Shown here: piece by piece, positions 26,416-35,317 of the stretch | Layout: each line of letters begins with the position of its first letter | Position numbering within the stretch: position 1 is the stretch's first letter | Source: Actinomycetes bacterium | GTDB taxonomy: Bacteria > Actinomycetota > Acidimicrobiia > Acidimicrobiales > Ilumatobacteraceae | DNA: 64,000 bases | Direction: 5' to 3' | Assembly: GCA_021414085.1 (NCBI GenBank) | Contig: JAIOPC010000011.1 | Location: forward strand, 62,001 to 126,000 | The notes under the pieces: model-generated | The model's input: only the letters and a program-made list of their open reading frames with translations | What the model was told of the DNA's origin: nothing | The model's database searches: none | Made by a program: the position numbers and the translations under genes

Positions 26416-28566
26416 GTGTCCGACCTGCAAGATCACCCAGCGCTGACGCGCCTGTCGCGCTTCGAGCAGGGCAAGCCGATGCCGGTCAGGAAACCGGCGC
26501 TGATGGGCTATCAGCCGACGCTCGACGGTGTGCGCGCGGTCTCGGTGATCGCCGTCACCTTGTATCACGCCGGTTTCACGTGGATGCACGGTGGCTTCTT
26601 TGGTGTCGAGGTCTTCTTTGTCGTCTCCGGTTTCCTCATCACTTCGCTGCTGATCGAGGAGCGCGACGGAAGCGGCAAGGTCAGCTTGTGGCATTTCTGG
26701 TTGCGGCGCTGGCGGCGACTGTTGCCGGCGTTGTTCACGATGCTGATCGCGATTGGCGTGTGGGCCGTGTTCTGGGGGACTGCCGAGCAACACACGCAGG
26801 TGCGACGCGATTACCCGTGGGGCATCTTCTACCTCGCCAACTGGGGCCAGGTCTTCAGCAAGGTCGCCTACTTCTCCGGCACCCCCACCCTCTTTCGTCA
26901 CTTGTGGAGCTTGGCGGTGGAAGAGCAGTGGTACCTGCTGTGGCCGGTGGTGTTCATCGTCTTCTTCTCGCGCAAGTCGCGCGGCGCGATACCGGAGAGC
27001 GATAAGCGCCGCGGCACGACATTGGCGATGATCGCGCTGGGCCTGATGGCCGCAACCGCGGCAGCTCACGTGACGAAGTGGCCGACGAAGTGGCCGTTCT
27101 TCTTCTCGCTGGATCCATCGCAGTGGGGCATGCGTCCGGTCGAGACGACCAACTTCTTGTACCTCTCCACCTTCACTCGCTCGAGCGGCCTGTTGTTGGG
27201 TGCGGCGACGGCGTTCTTGTGGCGACCGTGGCGTGCACGGAAGCGAGCAGCGGCCAGCGCCGGGCAAGCGCTGAACATCGTTGCCTTCCTTGCGGTGGCC
27301 GTGTTGTTCACCGCCTTCGCAATCGGCAAGGTGGCCGATGCGGCGACGTACTTGTGGTTGTTGCCATCGGTGACGATTGCATCAGCCGCGTTGGTGGCGG
27401 TGTTGGTGCACCCTGCCGCGGGTGGTGCGCGTGCGGTGTTCGGTTCGCGCCCCTTGGTTGAGATCGGTAAGCGCTCGTACGGGTTGTATTTGTGGACGTG
27501 GCCGATTAGTCGCATCGTCAACGCGTACGACGGCTCGCCCGACAAGTTCCTACTGGCGATGGCGATCGCGATTCCGGTCAGCGAGGTTTGCTACCGCTAC
27601 ATCGAGACGCCGATCCGCAAGGGTGTACTCGGCCGTTGGTGGGAGCAGCGCCAGCGTCGCGATTGGAACTTGGTGACCGCGTGCGCGACGGTCAGTGCGG
27701 TTGCCGTCGCCGGCAGCATGTCGGTGTTCTTCCTCAACACCGATGCCGTGTTCGATGCGGCGAAGGACACCAGCAACACTGCCGTGTTCGACCCGTCGGC
27801 GATTGGCAGCACCGTGCCCGCGACAGTTCCGGAGTCGTCGCTGGTGCCGACCGAGACCACGATCGGTCCGCCGGTGACGGCGGCAACGCTGCCGCGGCGC
27901 GTTGTCATCCTCGGCGACTCAACGGCGCATTCGCTGGCGATCAACCTGCCCGTCGGCATCGAGTCGACGTTCTTGCTCACTGATGGTTCGCTCGAAGGGT
28001 GCACGGTGTACAGCGACGGGCAGGCCGTGTCGTCGCGCGACGGCTACACGCGCAAGTTCGCGGGCTGCAGTGGCTGGCAACAGGATTGGGTCGACGCCGC
28101 GCAAGCAGCGCAGGCGGAAGTGGCGTTGGTCGTGATCGGGCCGTGGGATGTCTTCGATCAGCAGGTGGCGGGCGTCGACATTCCGTTCGGTTCGCCTACC
28201 GCCGACGACCGCTTCATCGGCGGCGTGCTCTCGGGCATCAATGCACTCGCCAGCGTTGGGGTAGAGGCGGCGCTGCTGGAGGTGCCGTGCATGCGCCCCG
28301 TCGACATCCCAGGCGCTGGTGTGCCCGCGCTTCCCGAGCGGGGCGACGATGCGCGGGTGGCGCACGTCAACGACATGCTGCGCCAGGTGGCCGCCGACAA
28401 TCCGACGAAGGCGACGTTCATCGACGGACCCAAGGACTACTGCACCAGCGAGTTCTTGGCGACCAATTTGAACTATCGCTGGGACGGCGTGCACCCCTTG
28501 TCGTCGGGCACGAAATTGACGTTTCAAACGATCGCCAACGCGTTGCTCGCCATCCCGATCGGGTAG
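26416..28566 (+). CDS. OafA/YrhL-type membrane O-acyltransferase with SGNH domain
   Basis: The protein has 716 residues. The N-terminal Acyl_transf_3 domain (residues about 35-400) has LDGVRAVSVIAV, the GGFFGVEVFFVVSGFLI block and RHLWSLAVEEQWYLLWP. After a linker, the C-terminal extracytoplasmic SGNH-like domain starts with ILGDSTAHS and ends with a DGVHPLSSG Asp-His block. Such proteins O-acetylate surface polysaccharides or peptidoglycan. The GTG at 26416 avoids overlap with the MFS gene; the frame is open further upstream to 26362. A second, truncated member is at the right window edge. Confidence 0.88.
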   Translation: MSDLQDHPALTRLSRFEQGKPMPVRKPALMGYQPTLDGVRAVSVIAVTLYHAGFTWMHGGFFGVEVFFVVSGFLITSLLIEERDGSGKVSLWHFWLRRWRRLLPALFTMLIAIGVWAVFWGTAEQHTQVRRDYPWGIFYLANWGQVFSKVAYFSGTPTLFRHLWSLAVEEQWYLLWPVVFIVFFSRKSRGAIPESDKRRGTTLAMIALGLMAATAAAHVTKWPTKWPFFFSLDPSQWGMRPVETTNFLYLSTFTRSSGLLLGAATAFLWRPWRARKRAAASAGQALNIVAFLAVAVLFTAFAIGKVADAATYLWLLPSVTIASAALVAVLVHPAAGGARAVFGSRPLVEIGKRSYGLYLWTWPISRIVNAYDGSPDKFLLAMAIAIPVSEVCYRYIETPIRKGVLGRWWEQRQRRDWNLVTACATVSAVAVAGSMSVFFLNTDAVFDAAKDTSNTAVFDPSAIGSTVPATVPESSLVPTETTIGPPVTAATLPRRVVILGDSTAHSLAINLPVGIESTFLLTDGSLEGCTVYSDGQAVSSRDGYTRKFAGCSGWQQDWVDAAQAAQAEVALVVIGPWDVFDQQVAGVDIPFGSPTADDRFIGGVLSGINALASVGVEAALLEVPCMRPVDIPGAGVPALPERGDDARVAHVNDMLRQVAADNPTKATFIDGPKDYCTSEFLATNLNYRWDGVHPLSSGTKLTFQTIANALLAIPIG

Positions 28567-28591
28567 AGTTACCCACGAGTAACTTACCCGT
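28567..28591. promoter_or_regulatory. Inverted/direct repeat operator candidate upstream of acyl-CoA dehydrogenase
   Basis: GTTAC-N6-GTAAC (28568-28583) is a perfect short palindrome, and TTACCC recurs at 28569 and 28584 as a 15-bp-spaced direct repeat. It lies 43-58 bp before the ATG of the acyl-CoA dehydrogenase gene, right after the stop of the acyltransferase gene. It could bind a TetR- or GntR-type fatty-acid regulator; none is encoded nearby. Confidence 0.35.
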
Positions 28592-28625
28592 TTGACGCAA
28601 AGTCGTTCACTAAGAGGTGATCCCG

Positions 28626-29834
28626 ATGGCTGATTTCGCCCTCAACGAAGACCAGTTGCAGCTCCAGAAGTGGGTGCACGATTTCGCCGAGACGGTGATT
28701 CGCCCCGCCGCTCACGAATGGGATGAGCGCGAAGAGTTCCCGTATCCGATCGTGCAGCAGGCTGCCGAGATCGGCCTGTACGGCTGGGAGTTCCTGATGA
28801 ACTCGATCAGCGATACGTCGGGACTCACGCTGCCGGTATGCATTGAGGAGATCTTCTGGGGCGATGCTGGCATTGGCATGGCGATCATGGGCTCGGCGCT
28901 CGCGGCTGCGGGTATCTCTGGCAACGGCACACCCGAGCAGGTGATGGAGTGGGTGCCGCAGTGTTATGGCGATGCGAAGAAGATTCAGCTCGGCGCCTTC
29001 TGCGTGAGCGAGCCCGACGCCGGTTCCGACGTGTCGTCGCTGCGCACTCGTGCGGTGTACGACGAAGCCAAGGACGAGTGGGTGCTGAACGGCACGAAGG
29101 CATGGATCACCAACGGCGGCATTGCCGATGTGCACGTGGTGGTCGCCGCGGTCGAGCCCGAGTTGAAGGGCCGCGGTCACGCGTCGTTCATCGTGCCGCC
29201 GGGCACGAAGGGCATCAGCCAGGGCCAGAAGTATTTGAAGCACGGCATTCGTGCATCGCACACTGCGGAAGTCGTGCTCGACGATTGCCGCGTGCCGGGC
29301 AGTTGCTTGCTCGGTGGCAAAGCGAAGCTCGACGCCAAATTGGCGCGTGCGCGCGAGATGGGCCACAGCGGCGAGAAGCAGCCAGCAATGACGACGTTCG
29401 AAGCAACTCGTCCATCGGTTGGCGCGCAGGCGCTGGGTATTGCGCGTGCGGCCTACGAGTTTGCGCTCGAGTACGCGAAGGAGCGCAAGACGTTCGGAAA
29501 GCCGATCATCATGCACCAAGCGATCGCGTTCAAGCTGGCGAACATGGCCACCGAGATCGATGCCAGTCGTCTGCTGATCTGGCGTGCCGCGTGGCTCGCC
29601 CGCAACGGCGGCTTCAAGAACGGCGAAGGCTCGATGAGCAAGTACAAGGCCAGCGAGGTAGCGGTGCGTGTGACCGAGGATGCCATCCAGATTCTCGGCG
29701 GCTACGGCTACATCCGCGACTACCCAGTAGAGCGTTGGCACCGCGACGCGAAGATCCACACGATCTTCGAAGGCACCAGCGAAATCCAACAGCTAGTGAT
29801 CGCGCGAGCGATCAGCGGCCTGCGCGTCGAGTAG
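28626..29834 (+). CDS. Acyl-CoA dehydrogenase
   Basis: The protein has 402 residues. FAD-binding region LGAFCVSEPDAGSDVSS, a middle beta domain WVLNGTKAWITNGG and the C-terminal helical domain with the catalytic-glutamate block HTIFEGTSEIQQ are all present. It oxidises an acyl-CoA to the trans-2-enoyl-CoA, passing electrons to ETF. An insertion-like Lys-rich stretch (KAKLDAKLARAREMGHSGEK, near 240-260) replaces the usual short loop. The ATG at 28626 has AGAGGTG about 6 nt upstream. The stop is one base from that of the convergent accessory gene. Confidence 0.92.
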   Translation: MADFALNEDQLQLQKWVHDFAETVIRPAAHEWDEREEFPYPIVQQAAEIGLYGWEFLMNSISDTSGLTLPVCIEEIFWGDAGIGMAIMGSALAAAGISGNGTPEQVMEWVPQCYGDAKKIQLGAFCVSEPDAGSDVSSLRTRAVYDEAKDEWVLNGTKAWITNGGIADVHVVVAAVEPELKGRGHASFIVPPGTKGISQGQKYLKHGIRASHTAEVVLDDCRVPGSCLLGGKAKLDAKLARAREMGHSGEKQPAMTTFEATRPSVGAQALGIARAAYEFALEYAKERKTFGKPIIMHQAIAFKLANMATEIDASRLLIWRAAWLARNGGFKNGEGSMSKYKASEVAVRVTEDAIQILGGYGYIRDYPVERWHRDAKIHTIFEGTSEIQQLVIARAISGLRVE

Positions 29835-29835
29835 C

Positions 29836-31065
29836 TCAATCTCCTTGCCGATTCGACTCCACCCGACTCTCCTGAAGGATCCGGACGTACTTGAACACCT
29901 CAAGAAGTAGAAGAGGGACCTGGATGGCGTTCGCCACCTTCGCGACGAACTCGGGGTAGGTGAGGTCGAGCTTTGGGGCGACGATCCTGCCAGTGATGAG
30001 ATCGTGGTCTGCAGTACTGTGGGCAATCGCGTTGCGAAGGTGACGATCGAGTATCCCAACAATCTCTGGCCCCCAGCATTCATAGAGTCCGATCACTTTC
30101 TCGCGATCGACGCTCCTCATCGTTTGCATGCTCGATCGCGTGCGTACCGTGCGGTCCGGATACAAGTTCGGATCACCCAAGCGGAAAGAGTTGTCCAGCG
30201 ACATCAGCGCCGGTAGGTACTGGTGCGACCGTTCGAACGTGACTGCGAACAAGTCCCTGAGATCACGGAAGTCGTCTCGCGTGATGCGCCACGACGGGTC
30301 GAACCCCACGCCAAGCTCCTCGTAGAGGCCCACGACAAGCCCCGGGTACCAGTTCCAACGTTGCTGAACGAACTGGTCGAGGACACCGAACAGCTCAGCC
30401 TGAGCCTTGGCGACGTCGTCATCTGCCCATGCCCCGGCGAACGCGGCGGCCGCTTTCCAATTCGTATCCGGACGCGGCGCGACCAAGGCGAGCTTCCAGG
30501 CGACGAATCCGCGCTTCACCATCACCGGAGCAAATGTGACTTCGAGAGCGCGATGGATCGCATCGTGTCGATCGAGAGCCGTCGGGTTAGTCGGCCAGTC
30601 GTCGCGCCAGTACTTGCGAGCATGATGGTCGAAGCGGTTCCAGTCGCACTTCACGTAGAAGCCCCACCAGCGGCTCACGTCGCGCCAACTCTCGCGCACT
30701 AGGCCCTCGAAGGCCCCCCGGTTCGAGAGCCACGCATGGAACGGCTCTCCGAGGTGGTGCAGGTGCATCAGGAACGGAGAGCCGCCGGGCTGTTCCATCG
30801 ACAGCGCAGCGGGATCAATTGGCAGATCAGCGAAGACATTGACGACGGGTGATTCCACCCAGCCCAACTGAGTCGCTGGCCGATCATCGACCTCCAGGCC
30901 GAGTAGGACGCCAGTGTCAGCATCGGTCGTGAGCTGGCATCGAAGAGCTGAGTCGCATCGAGGACACACGACATAGAACCTTTGGACGCTCTCGTGTCCT
31001 ACGGCGATGCGCACTCGCACGCCGTCAGCGCACCCAGGGCAAATGATGCTGATGTTTGCGACCAT
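29836..31065 (-). CDS. Zinc-ribbon protein with HEPN-like RNxxxH motif, unknown function
   Basis: The protein has 409 residues and no recognised full-length family. It opens with two CxxC pairs (C9/C12 and C34/C37) fitting a zinc ribbon. Near residues 344-349 the phrase LRNAIAHS matches the R-N-x3-H signature of HEPN domains, often metal-independent RNases in toxin and anti-phage systems. The middle is rich in Trp and aromatic residues. ATG 31065 has GAGGA 7 nt upstream; the frame stays open to 31152. It faces away from the nuclease operon and ends one base from the acyl-CoA dehydrogenase stop. The HEPN reading rests on one motif and is tentative. Confidence 0.6.
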   Translation of the reverse strand: MVANISIICPGCADGVRVRIAVGHESVQRFYVVCPRCDSALRCQLTTDADTGVLLGLEVDDRPATQLGWVESPVVNVFADLPIDPAALSMEQPGGSPFLMHLHHLGEPFHAWLSNRGAFEGLVRESWRDVSRWWGFYVKCDWNRFDHHARKYWRDDWPTNPTALDRHDAIHRALEVTFAPVMVKRGFVAWKLALVAPRPDTNWKAAAAFAGAWADDDVAKAQAELFGVLDQFVQQRWNWYPGLVVGLYEELGVGFDPSWRITRDDFRDLRDLFAVTFERSHQYLPALMSLDNSFRLGDPNLYPDRTVRTRSSMQTMRSVDREKVIGLYECWGPEIVGILDRHLRNAIAHSTADHDLITGRIVAPKLDLTYPEFVAKVANAIQVPLLLLEVFKYVRILQESRVESNRQGD

Positions 31066-31637
31066 GATGGCGTCCTCAATAACTTCGCAGAAGTCGTTGC
31101 CGGGCTGACGGTTGAAACCAACGACGGGCGGACGAACGTCGCCCGAACTCAATCAATCTAAGGGGCGGCTACTCCTTGAACCGGGCCTACGCCGGACTTC
31201 GAAGCCTCAAAACGCCCTGGCGGAGCTGGCGCGCAGCCCATTCCGCCTTGTGACAGAGTCGAGTCACGTCTACCCGACGGCAACACAGATCTCAGTGACC
31301 GGCTTCCTTGGCGCAATGCCTTGGCTCGTTCCATGTATCGCGTCGAGCTAGTGCATATAGCGCGTCTCGCGTCCACGGCGCGGAACCTGCGGGGAAGTGC
31401 ACCGGCGACAGGAGCGATGCTCACCATCGCTTACGATCGAGCCTCCGCTAGGTTGCGGTTTGTCGCAGATGTGCGAGGTCGTCCGGGCCGAACGCCGTTA
31501 CAAACCAATCTCTAGCTTCGTTCCGTCGATGGCCGAATTCACAGTCGTTCATTGATTGCAATCGCGCTTTTCGTCTGTTGGGTGGGGGATGAGTCGTGAT
31601 CAACCAACTACACCGGCGGCCCACCTAATGTTCGCCT
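31066..31637. other. 572-bp non-coding gap with promoter of the nuclease operon
   Basis: No convincing gene or RNA was found. The region is locally richer in A+T than its flanks. Close to its right end TAATGT (31626-31631) lies 6 nt before the ATG of the nuclease gene, the same leaderless -10 pattern seen at host genes. The left part should hold the promoter of the minus-strand zinc-ribbon gene. Short plus-strand frames at 31112-31351 and 31321-31515 have no family features. Confidence 0.4.
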
Positions 31638-32717
31638 ATGGCGACCACGCGCAAGGTTACTCGGGCGCAGCGGAACTTTGGGTCTGATGAACTTGCCAAG
31701 TTGGGTCGCAACGACGTCCGCGAGATCTGTCACGCCCTCTTGATGGCGCAAGCATTCACGTTCGAGGGATTCAGATCCTTCCCCGACTATGACGAGTATG
31801 TGCTCGTGTCCAAACGAATGTGGCGAATGAGTCGAACAATTCTTCGGATCTACGACCGAGCCGTCGATCAGGCAGACGTCGATGAATTGCGGTCGCTACT
31901 CGAAGATGAGGCGGCAGGCGATGGCCTTATCTTGTGCCCTAGGGGAGTCGACGCTCGTGCCTTGAGCTATCCGAATGTTTCGCTAGTCAGCGCGACCGAC
32001 ATTGCTCGGGAGATCGAGCGGTCCACACTCGTGTATTGGACCGATGGCACGCCGTCGCTCGCGCGCTCACGCCTGCAACACCTACTTGCACTTCCCGAAA
32101 TGGCGCGACTCGTGGATCCGGCAGGCATTGCTTGGCTTCCCGCATTGGCTTTGAATGAATTGCCATCCGATCTCAATGATCTTGATGTCGAACCACAGGA
32201 TTTGCTTGAGCGGAAGACGTTTCGAATCCTCACGGGAATTGTCGGTTTTGGTGGTGTTCGGTACGGCGAGTCGCGTAGAGGGGAACGAGTGCCTGACGCT
32301 GTACTCACGTACCCTGCGGGGCCAGAGGCGGTCGTCATGCTGGACTGTAAGGCTGCATCGTCGGGCTATCACATGATTGCAGACCACTTGCTTCGCTTCG
32401 AGGAGTATCACGACTCGCTTTCGCCTGAGTGGGCGACCCAAGGACGATCCTTTACACACCTGCTGATTGTTTCTTCACATTTCTCTGACCCGAAGGACGA
32501 CCGACGCGCGTTTCTCGGCAGAAGCGCGGAGCTTCAGGAGCGAACGGGGATGAGGTTGACCTATCTCTGCGCGGCCGACCTCGCGTGGTTCGCGAACAGT
32601 CTTGAGTCGCGAGACGTGTCGTTAGACAAGAGGGCAGGAATCGATTGGTCGCAGGTCTTGGATCAAGGAATTGTCACGGCGGCAAGTTTGGACGAAGTTA
32701 TAGAGGGGGTCTCCTGA
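31638..32717 (+). CDS. PD-(D/E)xK-type nuclease, first gene of Qat-like operon
   Basis: The protein has 359 residues. The C-terminal half has the spacing of a restriction-type nuclease: Glu191 in a helix (LLERKTFRIL), Asp220 in VPD, and D236-x-K238 in VMLDCKA, followed by helical segments. The N-terminal 180 residues resemble no family I know and may recognise target or partner. It starts a four-gene operon and occupies the place that the ATPase QatA takes in canonical Qat loci. The gene has a leaderless-type start. Nuclease assignment rests on motif order and hydrophobic context; cleavage target unknown. Confidence 0.7.
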   Translation: MATTRKVTRAQRNFGSDELAKLGRNDVREICHALLMAQAFTFEGFRSFPDYDEYVLVSKRMWRMSRTILRIYDRAVDQADVDELRSLLEDEAAGDGLILCPRGVDARALSYPNVSLVSATDIAREIERSTLVYWTDGTPSLARSRLQHLLALPEMARLVDPAGIAWLPALALNELPSDLNDLDVEPQDLLERKTFRILTGIVGFGGVRYGESRRGERVPDAVLTYPAGPEAVVMLDCKAASSGYHMIADHLLRFEEYHDSLSPEWATQGRSFTHLLIVSSHFSDPKDDRRAFLGRSAELQERTGMRLTYLCAADLAWFANSLESRDVSLDKRAGIDWSQVLDQGIVTAASLDEVIEGVS

Positions 32718-32718
32718 G

Positions 32719-33405
32719 GTGGGCACTTCGCGTTCGTTTCGTGTACCTGCTACCCCTCGGTGGCAAGCCTTCGTCGCTGCACTGCTTGGTGAGTCGCCAG
32801 ACCGAGCTCGATCTGAGCTGTTCAATGCTTCGGAGGAGTGGGTTGACGCCCTTGCTTCACCGTCGGTTGCCTCATACGCGGACTCGCTCAGTCGCCTCTT
32901 CGACACGTTCTCGGACAAGCTGGCCGCTAGCGATCGACCAGCCGTTGCGATCGCCGAGGCGATTACTCAGGCGAAGTTGGAGAGTCGAGAACGGGGACTC
33001 AGCTCTGCGGATGTCTTTGCCGAGCGCGCGTTCGCTTCGGTTGTACTTGAAACCGTCGGAGGTGCAGCCGGTCAGGGACCCGATGTAGCGCAGTCCGCCG
33101 CTACCCGATGGACGGCCACGCGTGGGGACTTCAGCGACCAGTTGGTCGGACAGTTTGCTGGCGCGGTTTTTCGTGAGTTTGCAACGCATTTCGCCGATCG
33201 CGAAGCTGGCGCCCTTGTCGAGGCAGGAAAGTCGGCGAGAGCCACCGCGCGTGCGACAGTGGACCTCTCTGATCGCGTTGCTCACATCGCAGCCCGAGTC
33301 TGGACACGTGAGCGTCCGGCAACCGCACTGCCGGCGGAATCCTGGTCGCGCTTTGTCGCGGCGACGCTTGTCACCGGCGCGGCCTTGCCGGAGCGCGACC
33401 TATGA
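32719..33405 (+). CDS. QatB-like partner protein (MGTS N-terminus)
   Basis: The protein has 228 residues, largely helical and Ala-rich, with no enzyme motif. GTG start one base after the nuclease stop; the stop overlaps the ATG of the QueC-like gene. The N-terminus MGTSRSF recalls QatB proteins, which as I remember begin with a conserved MGTS and precede qatC. Removal of Met would expose Gly, of interest because QueC-like immune enzymes have been reported to attach a deazaguanine to the N-terminus of partner proteins. Overall similarity to QatB is not established by eye. Confidence 0.6.
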   Translation: MGTSRSFRVPATPRWQAFVAALLGESPDRARSELFNASEEWVDALASPSVASYADSLSRLFDTFSDKLAASDRPAVAIAEAITQAKLESRERGLSSADVFAERAFASVVLETVGGAAGQGPDVAQSAATRWTATRGDFSDQLVGQFAGAVFREFATHFADREAGALVEAGKSARATARATVDLSDRVAHIAARVWTRERPATALPAESWSRFVAATLVTGAALPERDL

Positions 33406-34700
33406 AGATCTACACCGTCGTAGTCAACGACTGCGCCACCGTCGGGGCTCCGGGAGGGCCGCGCCAAATCAGAACGAGGCAGACGAGTTACGGTCCGCAG
33501 AATTTCATGCTTGGATACGACAAGCTCGCGGCTGGATTAAGTCGAGCCCTCACTGAACGCGAGCTCGATTGGATCGAGTCGGCAGGACACATTTTTGCGG
33601 CGGACATGGCTTGCGAGCGAGACGGTGGCGATCTGGATTGGGCGCGTTCTATTGATCTCCATCTTCCGGTTCGGGATGTTGTCTACTGGAACGCGCTGAG
33701 TAAGCGGATCGCACACATCGTCTCCGACTTCACGGGAGATCGGATTACCATCTCGTTTCACCAGGAGACTGATCCGATGAAGGCGCCTCGTCAACGACGT
33801 GGACCGTTCGGCCAGCACGATTGCGTTGCGCTGCTCTCCGGCGGCGTCGACTCCTTTGTTGGTGCCGCGAGTCTGTTGGTCGGCGGTTCAGTTCCGCTTT
33901 TCCTCAGTCACACGGCTGCCGGATCCATTACCCATGCCCAAACTCAGGTGCACTCGGCCTTGAATGCGTTGGGAACGGTTACCGACCGTGTCGGATTGAC
34001 CGCTCAAAAGAGGGGGAACTTTCCGGGGTCAGAGCAGTCTCAGCGCACACGGAGCTTCTTCTTCCTGGCGGCGGCGACACTCGCTTCCTCTGTCGATGGT
34101 TGCGGGCCAGTTTTCATTAATGAGAACGGCGTGATGGCACTGCATCTTCCGCTGACGACTGCGCGCATAGGCAGCCTGTCGACCCACACGGCATCGCCAG
34201 ACATCCTGGAGAGGGTTGAAGCATTAGCTGGTGAGGTGTTGGGCCGCGATGTATCGATTTCCAACAATCTTGTGGGGTTAACGAAGCCCGAAGTCGTGGA
34301 GTTGGGGGTCCAATGCGGGCTCAGCAAAGCATTGCGTGAGACAGTTTCATGTTGGTCGATCGGGCGAACGTCTGAGCACTGCGGAGTCTGCGTTCCATGT
34401 CTTATTCGCCGCATCAGCTTCGATTCCCATAACGTGCCGGACTCGCCCTACACGATGGATATCTTCGGCGACCCCGATGCACTCACGGCAACCGGCGCGA
34501 GGGACAACCTTGCCCACATGATCCGACACGTCGATCACTTGGGCGGATTATCTGAACTCGACATGCAGATCGCGTTCCCCGAACTGCTCAACGGTGGCAG
34601 CGCATTACCGCTGGATCAAGCCATCGACCTTCAGCGTCGGTGGGCCACACAGGCGACGAAGATTCTGCTTAGCAATCCTGTCCCGAAGAGCATCTGGTGA
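33402..34700 (+). CDS. QueC/QatC-like PP-loop ATPase
   Basis: The protein has 432 residues. A PP-loop SGGVDS (146-151) binds ATP in an N-type ATP pyrophosphatase fold. A zinc site is formed by C317, C327, C330 and C333 (VSCW...HCGVCVPC), followed by the QueC-like LIRR. QueC makes 7-cyano-7-deazaguanine; the extra 130-residue N-terminal domain and the absence of queC/D/E neighbours point instead to the immune QatC branch. Overlaps with both neighbours (ATGA before, GTGA after) show a tightly coupled operon. Confidence 0.85.
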   Translation: MKIYTVVVNDCATVGAPGGPRQIRTRQTSYGPQNFMLGYDKLAAGLSRALTERELDWIESAGHIFAADMACERDGGDLDWARSIDLHLPVRDVVYWNALSKRIAHIVSDFTGDRITISFHQETDPMKAPRQRRGPFGQHDCVALLSGGVDSFVGAASLLVGGSVPLFLSHTAAGSITHAQTQVHSALNALGTVTDRVGLTAQKRGNFPGSEQSQRTRSFFFLAAATLASSVDGCGPVFINENGVMALHLPLTTARIGSLSTHTASPDILERVEALAGEVLGRDVSISNNLVGLTKPEVVELGVQCGLSKALRETVSCWSIGRTSEHCGVCVPCLIRRISFDSHNVPDSPYTMDIFGDPDALTATGARDNLAHMIRHVDHLGGLSELDMQIAFPELLNGGSALPLDQAIDLQRRWATQATKILLSNPVPKSIW

Positions 34701-35302
34701 CGCGCGTAACCCTGGGTCAATTCAAGGCGGCGCTCAGAGATCCGACCTTGCGAAGTGGAAGTCCCGGTACCTTTCCGACGCCCATGACGGTGGCGAACAG
34801 CGCAGTGCGAACGTTTCACAGGCGCGGTGCACTGGCGGCCCATCAGTATCTCAACAGCACGTTTGATCGAAGTAGTTACTGGGGGCCCACAGGTGGTGCG
34901 GGACCACGGTCGTGGGCGAACTCGATTCGGCAATGCCTTGATCTATACATGACGATGTCGTCGAGAGATCCACGGCGCTGGCTGCCGCTGACCGTCTCGG
35001 GCGACGTCGACATTGGCTCGCATACGGTCGGCGTTAAGCTAGATGTCGTGCTGCTCGACGGCGACGGGTACGTTGCACGCGTACCCCTGTGGGACAAGGA
35101 GCCGCTTTCAGGAGACGAGGCTCGAACGCTGGCCGATCCGATCGTCGCGACGCTCGAAGCGAAACTCGGCCCAGGGCGAGCGGTTGGCGTCGACTTTTGG
35201 CACATGCGATCGGGTGCTACTACGCACGTGAGTGCAGCCGAGGCAATGCGACGAGATAGGCACGTGGTCCGCATTATTGACGACTATTTGTCTGACGCGT
35301 AG
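34697..35302 (+). CDS. Unknown protein, fourth gene of Qat-like operon
   Basis: The protein has 201 residues. The GTG start overlaps the QueC-like stop (GTGA). Canonical Qat loci have a TatD-like DNase here, but the TatD metal-binding histidine and acid motifs are absent. The C-terminal half (VKLDVVLLDGDGYVARVPLWDK, helix, GVDFWHMRSG) has a strand-strand-helix run loosely like RecB/Cas4-type nucleases, but no clean (D/E)xK is present. I cannot assign a function; a dedicated effector or adaptor is a guess. Confidence 0.6.
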   Translation: MTRVTLGQFKAALRDPTLRSGSPGTFPTPMTVANSAVRTFHRRGALAAHQYLNSTFDRSSYWGPTGGAGPRSWANSIRQCLDLYMTMSSRDPRRWLPLTVSGDVDIGSHTVGVKLDVVLLDGDGYVARVPLWDKEPLSGDEARTLADPIVATLEAKLGPGRAVGVDFWHMRSGATTHVSAAEAMRRDRHVVRIIDDYLSDA

Positions 35303-35317
35303 GCGCTCGAGGCTTGG

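Noticed and set aside
31066-31637. tRNA or att site at the left edge of the accessory segment
   Set aside because: No cloverleaf or tRNA 3' end could be traced, and no integrase gene is present in the segment.
33402-34700. Housekeeping QueC for queuosine or 7-deazaguanine synthesis
   Set aside because: The extra N-terminal domain, lack of queD/queE/queF neighbours and tight linkage to a nuclease favour an immune role.
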